64,000 bases of DNA from Tichowtungia sp964398915 (GCA_964398915.1 CAYNOR010000001.1:124001-188000), one strand, 5' to 3'. Shown: positions 26,855-35,361, numbered from the stretch's first letter. The notes: a model not told the origin generated them from the letters alone. Program-made: numbers and translations.

Positions 26855-27553
26855 TCAGTTGAGGCACAGGCGCTGAAAGGCGGCGCGCAGTGCCGGAACG
26901 GTGAAGGCTTCGGTTTCCACTTCGGTGAAGCGGCGGGCGATCTGGTCAACATGGTGCGCGTCGGAAAAGCGGACGACCGGCCAGCGGCGGGCGATTTCAG
27001 GATCGACCGTTTTCACGACTTCGACCGCGTCATACGGTAAGTCCGGCAGAAATCCCAGGTGCGAAATGGCTCCGCACATTTCGCGGTCGATGTGCGAAGG
27101 AATGCAGAGCGCCCCGGCGTTCAGCACCATCGGCACAAGGTCGAAAAAAGATATGTCTGTGCCGACATTCAGAAGTTTTTCGACGAAGTGTGTTACTTCC
27201 TCATCCACCGTGACGACCGGCTGGTCACCAAACAGTTCAGGATCGGTAGGTTTTGCGGGCAGGCGGCTGTAAATCATCCGTCCAAAATCCATTGCACGGT
27301 TCAAGTCATCGAAAATGCAGAGAACATGGGCTTCTTCGGCCGTGGAGACTTCCATCCCGTACAGACAGGCCATGCCGGCTTCAGCACAGGCGTCATGAAA
27401 CGCAGGCAGGTTTTCTGCACAGCTATGGTCGGTGAGCGCAATGCAGTCGATTCCGGCCGCTTTGGATCGCGCAACGATTGTGCGCGGCGACATTTCAAGC
27501 GAGGCGCATGGCGAAAGGCAGGAGTGGATGTGGAAATCAATGAGAGATTTCAT
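26855..27553 (-). CDS. PHP-domain phosphoesterase-like protein
   Basis: 232 residues of the PHP (polymerase and histidinol phosphatase) superfamily. Metal-binding motifs are DFHIHSCLSPC at the N-terminus, CIALTDHSCAEN, GMEVST, PSHIDRE and FSDAHH. Related genes sit in [FeFe]-hydrogenase regulatory clusters such as the one in Thermotoga, with DRTGG proteins and Rex, as here. Its substrate is unknown; 3',5'-nucleotide phosphodiesterase or regulatory roles are possible. Last gene of the leftward regulatory operon, separated from the DRTGG gene by an inverted pair of 7-bp arrays. Confidence 0.88.
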   Translation of the reverse strand: MKSLIDFHIHSCLSPCASLEMSPRTIVARSKAAGIDCIALTDHSCAENLPAFHDACAEAGMACLYGMEVSTAEEAHVLCIFDDLNRAMDFGRMIYSRLPAKPTDPELFGDQPVVTVDEEVTHFVEKLLNVGTDISFFDLVPMVLNAGALCIPSHIDREMCGAISHLGFLPDLPYDAVEVVKTVDPEIARRWPVVRFSDAHHVDQIARRFTEVETEAFTVPALRAAFQRLCLN

Positions 27554-27554
27554 T

Positions 27555-27667
27555 CTGAAACCTGAAATTGGAAACCTGAAACTTGAAAATATGGTTTCAT
27601 CAGCATGATTTTTTATTCACTCCCGGACTAAAATTTCAGGTTTCAAGTTTCAAATTTCACCTTTCAA
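27555..27667. repeat. inverted pair of 7-bp-phased arrays filling the PHP-DRTGG spacer
   Basis: Left arm (27555-27589): CTGAAAC, CTGAAAT, TGGAAAC, CTGAAAC, TTGAAAA. Right arm (27633-27667): ATTTCAG, GTTTCAA, GTTTCAA, ATTTCAC, CTTTCAA, the complementary theme. The stop codon of the DRTGG gene (27664-27666) lies inside the right arm. Confidence 0.9.
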
Positions 27668-27987
27668 TGGCGGAGGCACTCCGCCAGTGCACAGGTGGTT
27701 TCGTACTGGCTGCCGGATGAAATAAACACTGCAATATTTTCTTTGGCGGCAACATCCAGCAGGTCGGACGACGCCGTCCGTCCGTGACAGAAGATAACGG
27801 CAGGAGCACCGGTCAGCGCAGCAACCGCGATGGTGTTTTTATGGGCCTGGATGGTGATCAGCGCGTCGCCTTCTTTGAGATGAGCCATAACGTCACTGAG
27901 CAGATCGGAGGTGTAGCCGCCGGTTATTTCCGCATCAGCGGTCTGCACACATTGCAGACCGGGAAACATCAGTTCATTTGTTTTCAT
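27664..27987 (-). CDS. DRTGG-domain protein (hydrogenase regulatory cluster)
   Basis: 107 residues of the DRTGG type: ADAEITGGYTSDLLSDVMAH, then DALITIQAHKNTIAVAALTG and AVIFCHGRT. DRTGG domains occur with CBS domains in regulatory ATP-sensing proteins; in hydrogenase loci stand-alone forms accompany Rex and PHP genes. Probably a cytoplasmic ligand-binding regulator; the ligand is unknown. A second DRTGG-like gene lies at 29075. RBS GGAG precedes the start. Confidence 0.85.
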   Translation of the reverse strand: MKTNELMFPGLQCVQTADAEITGGYTSDLLSDVMAHLKEGDALITIQAHKNTIAVAALTGAPAVIFCHGRTASSDLLDVAAKENIAVFISSGSQYETTCALAECLRH

Positions 27988-28010
27988 ATTGTATCTCCTT
28001 CGTCGCTACA

Positions 28011-28162
28011 GGTGACAAATGGCAAGTGTGAGTGGCAAGTGGAATTTCTATTTATCCCGTTTCCCTAGACTTATGATCGTTGTGTATGCGGAAAAAATTT
28101 CGAGATTCCCACTGCTCATGTTCTCCCCTTTGCCACTTGCCACCATCACTCGCCACTTCCCA
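28011..28162. repeat. inverted pair of ~7-bp arrays between DRTGG and CBS-ATPase genes
   Basis: Left arm 28011-28046 (GGCAAGT, GTGAGT, GGCAAGT); right arm 28129-28162 (TTTGCCA, CTTGCCA, CCATCA, CTCGCCA, CTTCCCA). Both arms carry one 6-base unit at the matching place. The right arm supplies the stop codon and the last residues (GSGE) of the CBS-ATPase protein. Confidence 0.88.
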
Positions 28163-29078
28163 AATAAACAACCGCTTTAACCATGGTGCCCATATCGACA
28201 CCGGACTGAATGGCAAATTCGTCGGACAGCCGTTTCGTATTCGGAAGGCCCATGCCGGCGCCAAACCCCTGCGAGCGGATCCAGTCACTGGCCGTGGAGT
28301 AGCCTTCAGTCATGGCGTCTTCAATATTGGGAATACCCGGCCCGAAATCATTTGCGGTGATGCGCACACGATCGCGGTCGACATGCAGCGTCAAGGTTCC
28401 GCCGTACGAGTGGGCAATAATATTTATTTCAAGTTCATAGCAGGCAACGGCCGCCCGACGGATAATTTTTGGATTTACACCGCGGGCCTGAAGCTGTTCG
28501 CGAAGTTCGGCGGACGCTTTGCCCCCGGACTCGAAATCATACCGTGCGATCCGGTATATCCGGTAAAAAACGCAGGTTTCGGAGGTGGCTGCCGGAGCGA
28601 TGCGTCCGCTTTCCGTTTCAATAATATCCAGCTGACGGGAAAGCTCCTGAATCAGTGCCATGTTGATGTTACGCAGTGTAAGCATACCGGTGAGTTCATT
28701 ATTACGGTTTACCACGGGAAACCGCCGGTATGGAAATTTGCTGAAGGCCGACATGGCGATGGAAAGCGGCTGTTCTTCAGCCAGTGTGCGCACGCCGGTG
28801 ACCATATGCTTTGCCACAGGATCCTGCATCCAGCCTTGCTCAAATGCATTCATAATATCATGCACGCTGACCAGACCTAGCACATGCTTATCGTCAACAA
28901 CCGGCACGCCGCTGATTGCGTTGTTTTTCATGATGGTCTGCACATCGCGCATCGTGCAGGTCCGGGTGACGGCGAAAACCTTGCGGGTCATCACGTCACG
29001 GATTTTAAGATTCCCGGCCAGTTCCTGAATGCGCAGGGACATATTTTCCGCCGGCTCGGGCTGCAGTAAGGGGCTCAT
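28146..29078 (-). CDS. CBS-pair plus HATPase (anti-sigma/kinase-like) regulator
   Basis: 310 residues. Two CBS motifs (residues ~25-155: IRDVMTRKVFAVTRTCTMRD; GVPVVDDKHVLGLVSVHDI; FPVVNRNNELTGMLTLRNI) bind adenine nucleotides in other proteins. The C-terminal GHKL ATPase fold (~200-305) has ACYELEINIIAHSYGG, DFGPGIPNIEDAM and GFGAGMGLPNTKRLSD, as in RsbW-type serine kinases/anti-sigma factors; no HisKA domain is present. It may sense energy state and control the hydrogenase genes. It overlaps the DRTGG-like gene upstream by four bases (ATGA). Repeat sequence forms its last codons. Confidence 0.87.
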   Translation of the reverse strand: MSPLLQPEPAENMSLRIQELAGNLKIRDVMTRKVFAVTRTCTMRDVQTIMKNNAISGVPVVDDKHVLGLVSVHDIMNAFEQGWMQDPVAKHMVTGVRTLAEEQPLSIAMSAFSKFPYRRFPVVNRNNELTGMLTLRNINMALIQELSRQLDIIETESGRIAPAATSETCVFYRIYRIARYDFESGGKASAELREQLQARGVNPKIIRRAAVACYELEINIIAHSYGGTLTLHVDRDRVRITANDFGPGIPNIEDAMTEGYSTASDWIRSQGFGAGMGLPNTKRLSDEFAIQSGVDMGTMVKAVVYLGSGE

Positions 29079-29419
29079 ACCGTCTCCATTAGCGGCCCAA
29101 GGCGCACGCAGGCTTCAAATTTGGGAAGCGATGTATGAAAAAGCGGGACCCCTTGTTTCGCGGCGGCCTTCCCGAGTGCCGCAGGGATGTTTCTGCGATT
29201 AACGAATATCACAGCGACAGCTCCGATCATATCGGCGGACCTCAGTATCTGATCGGAGAGCAGAGACGTGATCAGGAGAATGTTTTCACCTTCCGTAATC
29301 AGAATGTCACTGATCAAATCAGAAGCGAAAACCCTGTTGATACCACGATCTTCCCATCCGGACGGCGCATTCAGCGCTTTAGCATTCAGTGCTTCAATAA
29401 AGACACTAAGTTTTTTCAT
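29075..29419 (-). CDS. second DRTGG-like protein
   Basis: 114 residues similar in plan to the DRTGG protein at 27664: a ligand-like loop ASDLISDILITEGENILLITS and AVAVIFVNRRNIPAALGKAA. The canonical DRTGG string is absent, so the assignment rests on overall pattern and position. It overlaps rex upstream and the CBS-ATPase gene downstream by four bases each, so it is translationally coupled to both. Confidence 0.75.
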   Translation of the reverse strand: MKKLSVFIEALNAKALNAPSGWEDRGINRVFASDLISDILITEGENILLITSLLSDQILRSADMIGAVAVIFVNRRNIPAALGKAAAKQGVPLFHTSLPKFEACVRLGPLMETV

Positions 29420-30063
29420 TTAGGTTCCTCGATAACCGGAGATGAACTCTCTGCAAAATGGATCTGATAAAAAATATTTTCAATCTCCTGCTCCACATTG
29501 ATGTTCTGAATCAGAAAATTTTCTGAACTTCGCAATGAAACCGGCGCGAAATTGATGACGCCTTTGATACAGGTTTTTTTCAAGGAATCAATAATGGACT
29601 GTGCAGAAGACTCGGGCACCGTCAGCACGGCCACCTGGATACCCTTTTCAGTGATAAAATCCTTAATTTTGCTGATGTGAAGAATCGGAATAGGCGCCGT
29701 TTCATCGACGAAGGCAGGATCACTGTCGAAACCGGCCGCCACACGGATTCCAACCCTTGGAAAACCGTTATAGTTCATCAACGCACGCCCCATTTTACCG
29801 CAGCCGATGATGATAATTTTCTGCTTCCGGTCTTTACCGAGAATGACATTCAATCGTTCGATAAGCGATTCCATGGGATAGCCGCCGCGCTTATTGCCGG
29901 TCAAACCGAACATAGAAAAATCTTTACGCACCAGCGACGGCGAAACGCCCACGGCATCGGCAAGATTATCCGAAAAGACCCGTACGAAGCCGAGTCCTTT
30001 CATTTTTTGCATTACATCACGATATTTGAGTAACCGCTCAATAACGGCAGATTGTGTTTTCAT
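29416..30063 (-). CDS. rex: redox-sensing transcriptional repressor Rex
   Basis: 215 residues. An N-terminal winged helix (~1-75: AVIERLLKYRDVMQKMKGLG, SPSLVRKDFSMFG) is followed by a Rossmann domain with IIGCGKMGRALMNY binding NAD(H), and the C-terminal domain-swapped helix. Rex leaves DNA when NADH/NAD+ rises and typically represses fermentation and hydrogenase genes. It heads the leftward regulatory operon and is divergent from the hydrogenase structural operon, with a Rex-like operator between them. A TTCCA-N5-TGGAA dyad inside the gene encodes GFPRVGI. Confidence 0.95.
   Translation of the reverse strand: MKTQSAVIERLLKYRDVMQKMKGLGFVRVFSDNLADAVGVSPSLVRKDFSMFGLTGNKRGGYPMESLIERLNVILGKDRKQKIIIIGCGKMGRALMNYNGFPRVGIRVAAGFDSDPAFVDETAPIPILHISKIKDFITEKGIQVAVLTVPESSAQSIIDSLKKTCIKGVINFAPVSLRSSENFLIQNINVEQEIENIFYQIHFAESSSPVIEEPK
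29746..29764. repeat. TTCCA-N5-TGGAA dyad in rex
   Basis: GGATTCCA-ACCCT-TGGAAAA, translated FPRVGI. Confidence 0.75.
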
Positions 30064-30079
30064 TTGCCACTCCGTCTTT

Positions 30080-30097
30080 TTGTTATAAAATTCACAT
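30080..30097. promoter_or_regulatory. candidate Rex operator
   Basis: TTGTTATAAAATTCACAT matches the general Rex consensus TTGTGAAATATTTCACAA at 13 of 18 positions, keeping both outer half-sites. It lies 17 bases upstream of the rex start and ~130 bases upstream of the first hydrogenase gene, in an AT-rich divergent promoter region, so it could control both directions. Confidence 0.6.
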
Positions 30098-30229
30098 ATT
30101 TTTACAAAATTAGGCGTTTTAATGTCAATATTATTATCTATATTGAATTTAAAATGGCTTTTTTATCACAATTTTAATTGAAAGGTTTTGGCGAGGGAGT
30201 ACGCTCTGTGCTCAATTTTGGAGGATCCC

Positions 30230-30700
30230 ATGCCTAAACAGAAACTGACAAATGAACTGATCAGCTTTATCAAAGAGTGGAAAAGCAAAGAAGGCAATCT
30301 GATTATGGTACTGCATCAGGTGCAGGAACATTACGGATATATCCCGCGTGAAATTGCGTTCGAAGTAGCCGACCTGCTGGATATTCCCGTCGCCAAAATA
30401 TACGGCGTTATGACCTTCTACCATCTTTTCAAACTCACCAAACCGGGCCGCAACCGCATTGCCGTTTGCATGGGCACCGCCTGTTACCTCAAAGGCGGCG
30501 AAGATATTATTCTCGAACTGGAACGCCTGCTGGGCGTCGGTCTCAATACGGTTACACCGGACGGCGAGTTTTCGATGGAAGCCGTCCGTTGCATCGGGTG
30601 CTGCGGTCTGGCCCCGGTAATGACTGTCAACGGTGAAGTGTTCGGCAGTGTAAAAACTGCGCAACTTAAAAAAATTCTGGAACAGGCCCGGGGAAAATAA
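30230..30700 (+). CDS. hydrogenase/NADH dehydrogenase 24-kDa-type [2Fe-2S] subunit (HndA/HydC/NuoE-like)
   Basis: 156 residues, thioredoxin-like [2Fe-2S] ferredoxin. An N-terminal helical part (LISFIKEWKSKEGNLIMVL, YGYIPREIAFEVADLLDI) precedes the cluster domain with cysteines in CMGTACYLKGG and VRCIGCCGLAP. It is the small subunit of NAD(P)-linked or electron-bifurcating [FeFe]-hydrogenases. The ATG at 30230 follows GGAGG; the upstream in-frame start at 30188 is not supported. First gene of the rightward operon. Confidence 0.92.
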   Translation: MPKQKLTNELISFIKEWKSKEGNLIMVLHQVQEHYGYIPREIAFEVADLLDIPVAKIYGVMTFYHLFKLTKPGRNRIAVCMGTACYLKGGEDIILELERLLGVGLNTVTPDGEFSMEAVRCIGCCGLAPVMTVNGEVFGSVKTAQLKKILEQARGK

Positions 30701-31246
30701 GTGCACGCAACACTCTGCGATCTGATAACGGATATTGTTCAAAATGCCGTTGAAGCAGACGCCACGCTGATCGAACTGGTGATCCGTGAAACAGACGAGA
30801 TGTTTGAATTTGAAGTAAAAGATAACGGCAAAGGCATGAGCAGCGAAACACAGGCGAAAGCGATCGATCCCTTTTATAGCGACGGACACAAACATGCGCA
30901 CCGTCGCGTAGGGCTCGGCCTGCCCTTCCTGTTTCAGACGGCCGAAGCCGCTGGCGGCGAAGCCGCCATCGAATCGCAAGAAGGCCGCGGAACCGTCATT
31001 CGTTTCCGGGCAAAGGCTCAGCATATGGATTTACCGCCGCTGGGCGACTTTGCGGGTGCGGCCGCCATGATGCTGACACTGGTTTCTGACGAACTGACTA
31101 TTACAAAAACACGATATGGCGAGGGGTACACACTTTCCCGCAGTGAACTGAAAGATGCGCTAGGGGATCTATGCAGCGCAGGAACCCTGAAACTGCTCAA
31201 AACCTATATCACCTCGCAGGAAGAAAGTTTAAGAAAGGCAGGATAA
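30701..31246 (+). CDS. stand-alone HATPase (GHKL) protein in the hydrogenase operon
   Basis: 181 residues starting with GTG directly after the preceding stop codon (TAA-GTG). The GHKL ATP-binding N-box is ITDIVQNAVEADATLIEL, the G1 box VKDNGKGMSS and the G2 region RRVGLGLPFLFQTAEAAGG; no dimerisation or histidine phospho-acceptor domain is present. The C-terminal ~60 residues are of unknown type. Such proteins lie between the NuoE- and HndB-type genes in some [FeFe]-hydrogenase operons. It may be a kinase or anti-sigma-type regulator rather than an enzyme subunit. Confidence 0.82.
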   Translation: MHATLCDLITDIVQNAVEADATLIELVIRETDEMFEFEVKDNGKGMSSETQAKAIDPFYSDGHKHAHRRVGLGLPFLFQTAEAAGGEAAIESQEGRGTVIRFRAKAQHMDLPPLGDFAGAAAMMLTLVSDELTITKTRYGEGYTLSRSELKDALGDLCSAGTLKLLKTYITSQEESLRKAG

Positions 31247-31249
31247 ACG

Positions 31250-31648
31250 ATGGCAAAGTTAACTCTGGATGATTTGCGCAAGCTGCGCGACGAAAAGAAA
31301 AAGAGCATGTCCCAGCGCACTACCGATGGCAAACGTGCGGAAGTGATAATCGGCATGGGAACCTGCGGGATCGCCGCCGGTGCAAAAGCAGTCTTTGACG
31401 CCTTCCTTGACGAAATGAACAAGGCCGGCATTGAAGATGTAACCATCAAACAGACCGGCTGCATGGGACTTTGTTTCTCTGAACCGACTGTTGAGGTGAT
31501 CTGCGACGACATGCCTCACGTCGTTTACGGCAACGTTGACGATAAAACGGCGCGCCGTATCGTACGCGAGCATTTGGCGGGAAAAGCACTGGTCAGTGAC
31601 CATATTTTCGACAAACCCTCGACCGACATTATCAAAGGGGCTGAATAA
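31250..31648 (+). CDS. [2Fe-2S] ferredoxin-like hydrogenase subunit (HndB-type)
   Basis: 132 residues. An N-terminal coil (LDDLRKLRDEKKKSMSQR) is followed by a thioredoxin-like ferredoxin domain with IIGMGTCGIAAGA and KQTGCMGLCFSEPTVEV carrying the cluster cysteines, as in HndB of the NADP-reducing hydrogenase. Its fold repeats that of the N-terminus of the next protein, suggesting ancient duplication. It probably relays electrons between the flavin and iron-sulfur subunits. Tightly spaced in the operon. Confidence 0.88.
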   Translation: MAKLTLDDLRKLRDEKKKSMSQRTTDGKRAEVIIGMGTCGIAAGAKAVFDAFLDEMNKAGIEDVTIKQTGCMGLCFSEPTVEVICDDMPHVVYGNVDDKTARRIVREHLAGKALVSDHIFDKPSTDIIKGAE

Positions 31649-31650
31649 CC

Positions 31651-33438
31651 ATGGCATACAAAAACTACATTCTGGTCTGCGCGGGAACCGCGTGTGAATC
31701 CAACAAAGGCAAAGCGCTCTACGAAGCGCTTGAAAAAGAAATCAAAGCCGCCGGTGTAGAAGCCGAAGCTCAGCTGGTGAAAACCGGTTGCTTCGGGTTC
31801 TGCGAGCAGGGTCCGATCGTGAAAATCCTGCCTGACGAAAGTTTTTACGTCAAAGTCGGTCCCAAAGACGCACACGAAATCGTCACCGAACACATCGTCA
31901 AAGGTCGCAAGGTTGAGCGTCTGCTCTACAAGGAAGATAAAGCAGCAAACGATCCGCGTTCCAGCGACATCAGTTTCTACCGCAAACAGCTGCGTATCGT
32001 TCTGCGCAACTGCGCGGTGATCAATCCGGAAATTATCGATGAATATATCGCCCGCGACGGTTACGCCGCACTCGAAAAGGCGCTTTTTGACATGACGCCT
32101 GACAGCGTGGTGCAGGAAATCCTCGACTCCGGTCTGCGCGGACGCGGCGGCGCGGGCTTCCCGACCGGACGCAAATGGATGTTCACCAAAAATACGCCTG
32201 CGGATCAGAAATACATTGTCTGTAACGCCGACGAGGGTGACCCGGGCGCCTACATGGATCGCAGCGTTCTTGAAGGAGACCCCCACTCGGTTCTCGAAGC
32301 CATGGCCATTGCCGGATACACCGTCGGTGCCAGTAAAGGCTTCATTTATATCCGTGCAGAATATCCGCTCGCCATTGAACGGCTGAACACCGCGATGGCT
32401 CAGGCCCGTGAATACGGTCTGCTCGGAAACAGGATTCTCGGCACCGATTTCAGTTTTGATATCGAAATCCGTCTGGGTGCAGGAGCCTTCGTCTGCGGCG
32501 AAGAAACCGCTTTGCTCGCGTCCATCGAAGGCAATCGCGGCATGCCGGTGCCGCGCCCTCCCTTCCCGGCCGTCAAAGGACTCTGGGGCAAGCCGACCGT
32601 TATCAATAACGTTGAAACCTATGCTAATATTCCGGTGATTCTGCTCAAAGGAGCCAAATGGTTCAGCAGCATCGGCACCGAAACGTCCAAAGGAACTAAA
32701 GTTTTCGCACTGACCGGAAAAATCAACAACTCCGGACTGATCGAAGTTCCGATGGGCACCACATTGCGCGACATCATTTATGATATCGGCGGCGGAATTG
32801 CTAACGGGAAAAAATTCAAGGCGGCCCAAACCGGCGGACCGTCCGGCGGCTGCATAACCCCCGAATTCCTCGACACCCCGATCGATTACGAAAGCCTTCA
32901 GGCAATCGGATCCATGATGGGTTCGGGCGGAATGATTGTTATGGACGAAGACGATTGTATGATCGACGTCACCAAATTCTATCTTGAATTCACGGTGGAC
33001 GAATCCTGCGGCAAATGCGCACCCTGCCGAATCGGCGGACGCACCTGCTACAACATTCTCGACCGCATCAGCAAAGGTCAGGGCGAAGCTGGCGACCTTC
33101 AGAAACTGAAAGATATCGGCCATGCCATGCGCAAAGCTTCGCTTTGCGGCCTCGGCCAGACCGCACCGAATCCGTTCATGTCGACTATGAAATATTTCGA
33201 AGAGGAATACCGCGCACATATCGAGGACAAAAAGTGCCCGGCGGGTAAATGCAAAGCGATGCTCACCTATACAATTGATGCAGAGAAATGCGTCGGTTGC
33301 ACCGCCTGCGCACGCAAGTGCCCGGTTTCCTGCATCAGCGGCGAAGTGAAGAAAGTCCACGTCATTGATCAGTCAAAATGTATCAAATGCGGGCAATGCT
33401 TTACCGCCTGTAAATTCGATGCCGTCAAAAAAGGTTAA
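31651..33438 (+). CDS. hydB: flavin/iron-sulfur hydrogenase subunit (HydB/HndC/NuoF-like)
   Basis: 595 residues in three parts: an N-terminal [2Fe-2S] ferredoxin domain (CAGTACESNKGKALYEAL ... KTGCFGFCEQGP), the NuoF core with the NAD(H)-binding and FMN motifs GLRGRGGAGFPTG and CNADEGDPGAYMDR plus the [4Fe-4S] site ESCGKCAPCRIG, and a C-terminal 2x[4Fe-4S] ferredoxin (CVGCTACARKCPVSC, CIKCGQCFTAC). It is the site of NAD(P) and, in bifurcating enzymes, ferredoxin electron exchange. Whether this complex bifurcates cannot be decided from sequence alone. Confidence 0.95.
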   Translation: MAYKNYILVCAGTACESNKGKALYEALEKEIKAAGVEAEAQLVKTGCFGFCEQGPIVKILPDESFYVKVGPKDAHEIVTEHIVKGRKVERLLYKEDKAANDPRSSDISFYRKQLRIVLRNCAVINPEIIDEYIARDGYAALEKALFDMTPDSVVQEILDSGLRGRGGAGFPTGRKWMFTKNTPADQKYIVCNADEGDPGAYMDRSVLEGDPHSVLEAMAIAGYTVGASKGFIYIRAEYPLAIERLNTAMAQAREYGLLGNRILGTDFSFDIEIRLGAGAFVCGEETALLASIEGNRGMPVPRPPFPAVKGLWGKPTVINNVETYANIPVILLKGAKWFSSIGTETSKGTKVFALTGKINNSGLIEVPMGTTLRDIIYDIGGGIANGKKFKAAQTGGPSGGCITPEFLDTPIDYESLQAIGSMMGSGGMIVMDEDDCMIDVTKFYLEFTVDESCGKCAPCRIGGRTCYNILDRISKGQGEAGDLQKLKDIGHAMRKASLCGLGQTAPNPFMSTMKYFEEEYRAHIEDKKCPAGKCKAMLTYTIDAEKCVGCTACARKCPVSCISGEVKKVHVIDQSKCIKCGQCFTACKFDAVKKG

Positions 33439-33452
33439 TTTTGGAGAAACCC

Positions 33453-35201
33453 ATGAATATGATTGAACTCGAAATCAATGGAATCCCGGTATCGGTCAAA
33501 CCGGGAACCTCGCTCATCGACGCGGCCAAACAAGTCGGCGTAAAAATTCCAACGCTCTGCTATCATCAAGACCTCGAACCGTGGGCTGCCTGCGGTATCT
33601 GTGTCGTTAAGGTCGCAGGGTCGCCGAAAATGCTGCGCGCCTGCGCCACCCCGGCAGGTCCCGGCATGAAAGTAATCACCCACGACCCGGAAATCGTCAA
33701 CGTACGCCGCACGGTGCTCGAACTGGTCCTCTCCACCCATCCCAACGACTGCCTCCAGTGCAGCCGCAACCGGAACTGCGAACTGCAAACCCTGGCGGAA
33801 GAATTCGGCATCCGCGAAGTGCCGTACGAAAAACGGTTGCGCGATCTGCCGGTTGACAACTCAACCACCTCCATCGTGCTTAACCCCGAAAAATGTATCG
33901 CCTGCGGACGTTGCGCAAAAGTCTGTCAGAATATGCAAGGCGTCTGGGCTCTCGAATTTATCGGACGCGGCGAAAAAACACGGATTGCCCCGGCAGCTGA
34001 CGTGACACTCGATGAAAGTCCCTGTATCAAGTGCGGTCAGTGTTCTGCGCACTGCCCCGTCGGCGCCATCTACGAAAAGGACCAGACCCGCGAAGTGTGG
34101 AACGCCATTGAGGAAGATAAGAAGCATTGCGTGGTCCAGATTGCTCCGGCGGTACGCGTTGCCATCGGCGAGGCCTTCGGCTACGAGCCCGGCGCACTGC
34201 TCACTGGACAGCTTTACACTGCACTGCGCCGCCTCGGTTTCAATGCGGTGTTTGACACCAACTTCACTGCTGACCTGACCATTATGGAAGAAGGTTCAGA
34301 GTTTGTGAAACGGGTCACCGAAGGCGGTGTTCTTCCGCAGATTACTTCCTGCTGTCCGGCATGGACCGACTACATGGAGAAATATGCCACCGACTTCATC
34401 CCGAACTTCTCTTCGGCCAAATCGCCGCAGCAGATGCTCGGTGCCATGGCCAAGACCTACTATGCCGAAAAGGCCGGAATCGACCCGAAAGACATGTACG
34501 TCGTTTCTGTAATGCCTTGCACCGCAAAGAAATTCGAGGTTGGACGGTGTGAAAGCATGGGCGCATCCGGGTTCCAGGATGTGGATGTTTCCATCACGAC
34601 CCGCGAATTGGCACGCATGATCAAACAGGCCGGAATCGACTTCAAAAACCTGCCGGAAGAAGAAGCTGACAGTCTGCTCGGCGAATACACCGGCGCAGGC
34701 ACCATCTTCGGTGTCACCGGCGGTGTAATGGAAGCCGCTCTTCGTTCAGCCTATTACCTCATCACTAAGGAAGATCTAAAAGACGTCAACTTTATGGATG
34801 TCCGTGGTATGCAAGGTGTTAAATCGGCTGAAATTGACATCAAAGGAACAAAAGTACGCGTCGCAGTCGCCCACCAGATGGGCAATGTCGAAGCGGTGCT
34901 TAATCAGGTACGCGAGGCCAAAGCCAAAGGCGAAGAACTGCCATTCCACTTCATCGAAGTGATGGCCTGCCGCGGCGGTTGTATCGGCGGTGGCGGACAG
35001 CCGCACGGCGCAACCGACGAAATTCGGGCCAAACGGACTGCAGGACTCTATTTAGACGACGAAAAATCGGTCCGCCGATGCTCCCACCACAACCCAATGA
35101 TCACTAAAATCTATGAAGATTTTCTTGGTAAACCGTTGGGGCACAAGGCTCACGAACTTTTACACACGAAATACCAAGAACGAAAAGTATACAAAAAGTA
35201 G
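33453..35201 (+). CDS. hydA: [FeFe]-hydrogenase catalytic subunit (HydA/HndD-type)
   Basis: 582 residues. N-terminal [2Fe-2S] domain, then the HPNDCLQCSRNRNC histidine-ligated [4Fe-4S] site, two [4Fe-4S] clusters (CIACGRCAKVC, CIKCGQCSAHC) and the H-cluster domain with all three signatures: TSCCPAWTDY, VMPCTAKKFE and MACRGGCIGGGGQP. The catalytic cysteine in TSCCP and all cluster ligands are present, so an active H2-forming/oxidising enzyme is expected. A C-terminal tail of ~50 residues (KSVRRCSHHNPMITKIYEDF) matches the HndD type. The ATG at 33453 follows TTGGAGA; the TTG at 33441 is less likely. A strong terminator follows. Confidence 0.97.
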   Translation: MNMIELEINGIPVSVKPGTSLIDAAKQVGVKIPTLCYHQDLEPWAACGICVVKVAGSPKMLRACATPAGPGMKVITHDPEIVNVRRTVLELVLSTHPNDCLQCSRNRNCELQTLAEEFGIREVPYEKRLRDLPVDNSTTSIVLNPEKCIACGRCAKVCQNMQGVWALEFIGRGEKTRIAPAADVTLDESPCIKCGQCSAHCPVGAIYEKDQTREVWNAIEEDKKHCVVQIAPAVRVAIGEAFGYEPGALLTGQLYTALRRLGFNAVFDTNFTADLTIMEEGSEFVKRVTEGGVLPQITSCCPAWTDYMEKYATDFIPNFSSAKSPQQMLGAMAKTYYAEKAGIDPKDMYVVSVMPCTAKKFEVGRCESMGASGFQDVDVSITTRELARMIKQAGIDFKNLPEEEADSLLGEYTGAGTIFGVTGGVMEAALRSAYYLITKEDLKDVNFMDVRGMQGVKSAEIDIKGTKVRVAVAHQMGNVEAVLNQVREAKAKGEELPFHFIEVMACRGGCIGGGGQPHGATDEIRAKRTAGLYLDDEKSVRRCSHHNPMITKIYEDFLGKPLGHKAHELLHTKYQERKVYKK

Positions 35202-35307
35202 AAACCGGTGTACCTTATCTGAGTTTTCTGCGGCAAGGGGGATTCCCCTGACCCAAGGCGAATGGACAATTTAGGATAACGGTTTGCATAGCTGCCTACC
35301 GTCTCCA

Positions 35308-35344
35308 TGCTCCGCCGCAGAAATGCGGCGGAGCACTTTTTTTT
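35308..35344 (+). terminator. intrinsic terminator after the hydrogenase structural genes
   Basis: A perfect 12-bp stem TGCTCCGCCGCA/TGCGGCGGAGCA with a GAAA loop, followed by C and eight Ts. It separates the structural operon from the TM1266-type regulator and maturase genes, so those need read-through or their own promoter. Confidence 0.92.
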
Positions 35345-35361
35345 GGCGGGGAGAAATGATT

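Noticed and set aside
31525..33360. 611-codon open frame on the minus strand opposite hydB
   Set aside because: It is the antisense shadow of a strongly conserved NuoF-type gene. The translation has no domain and arises from the GC-rich codon pattern.
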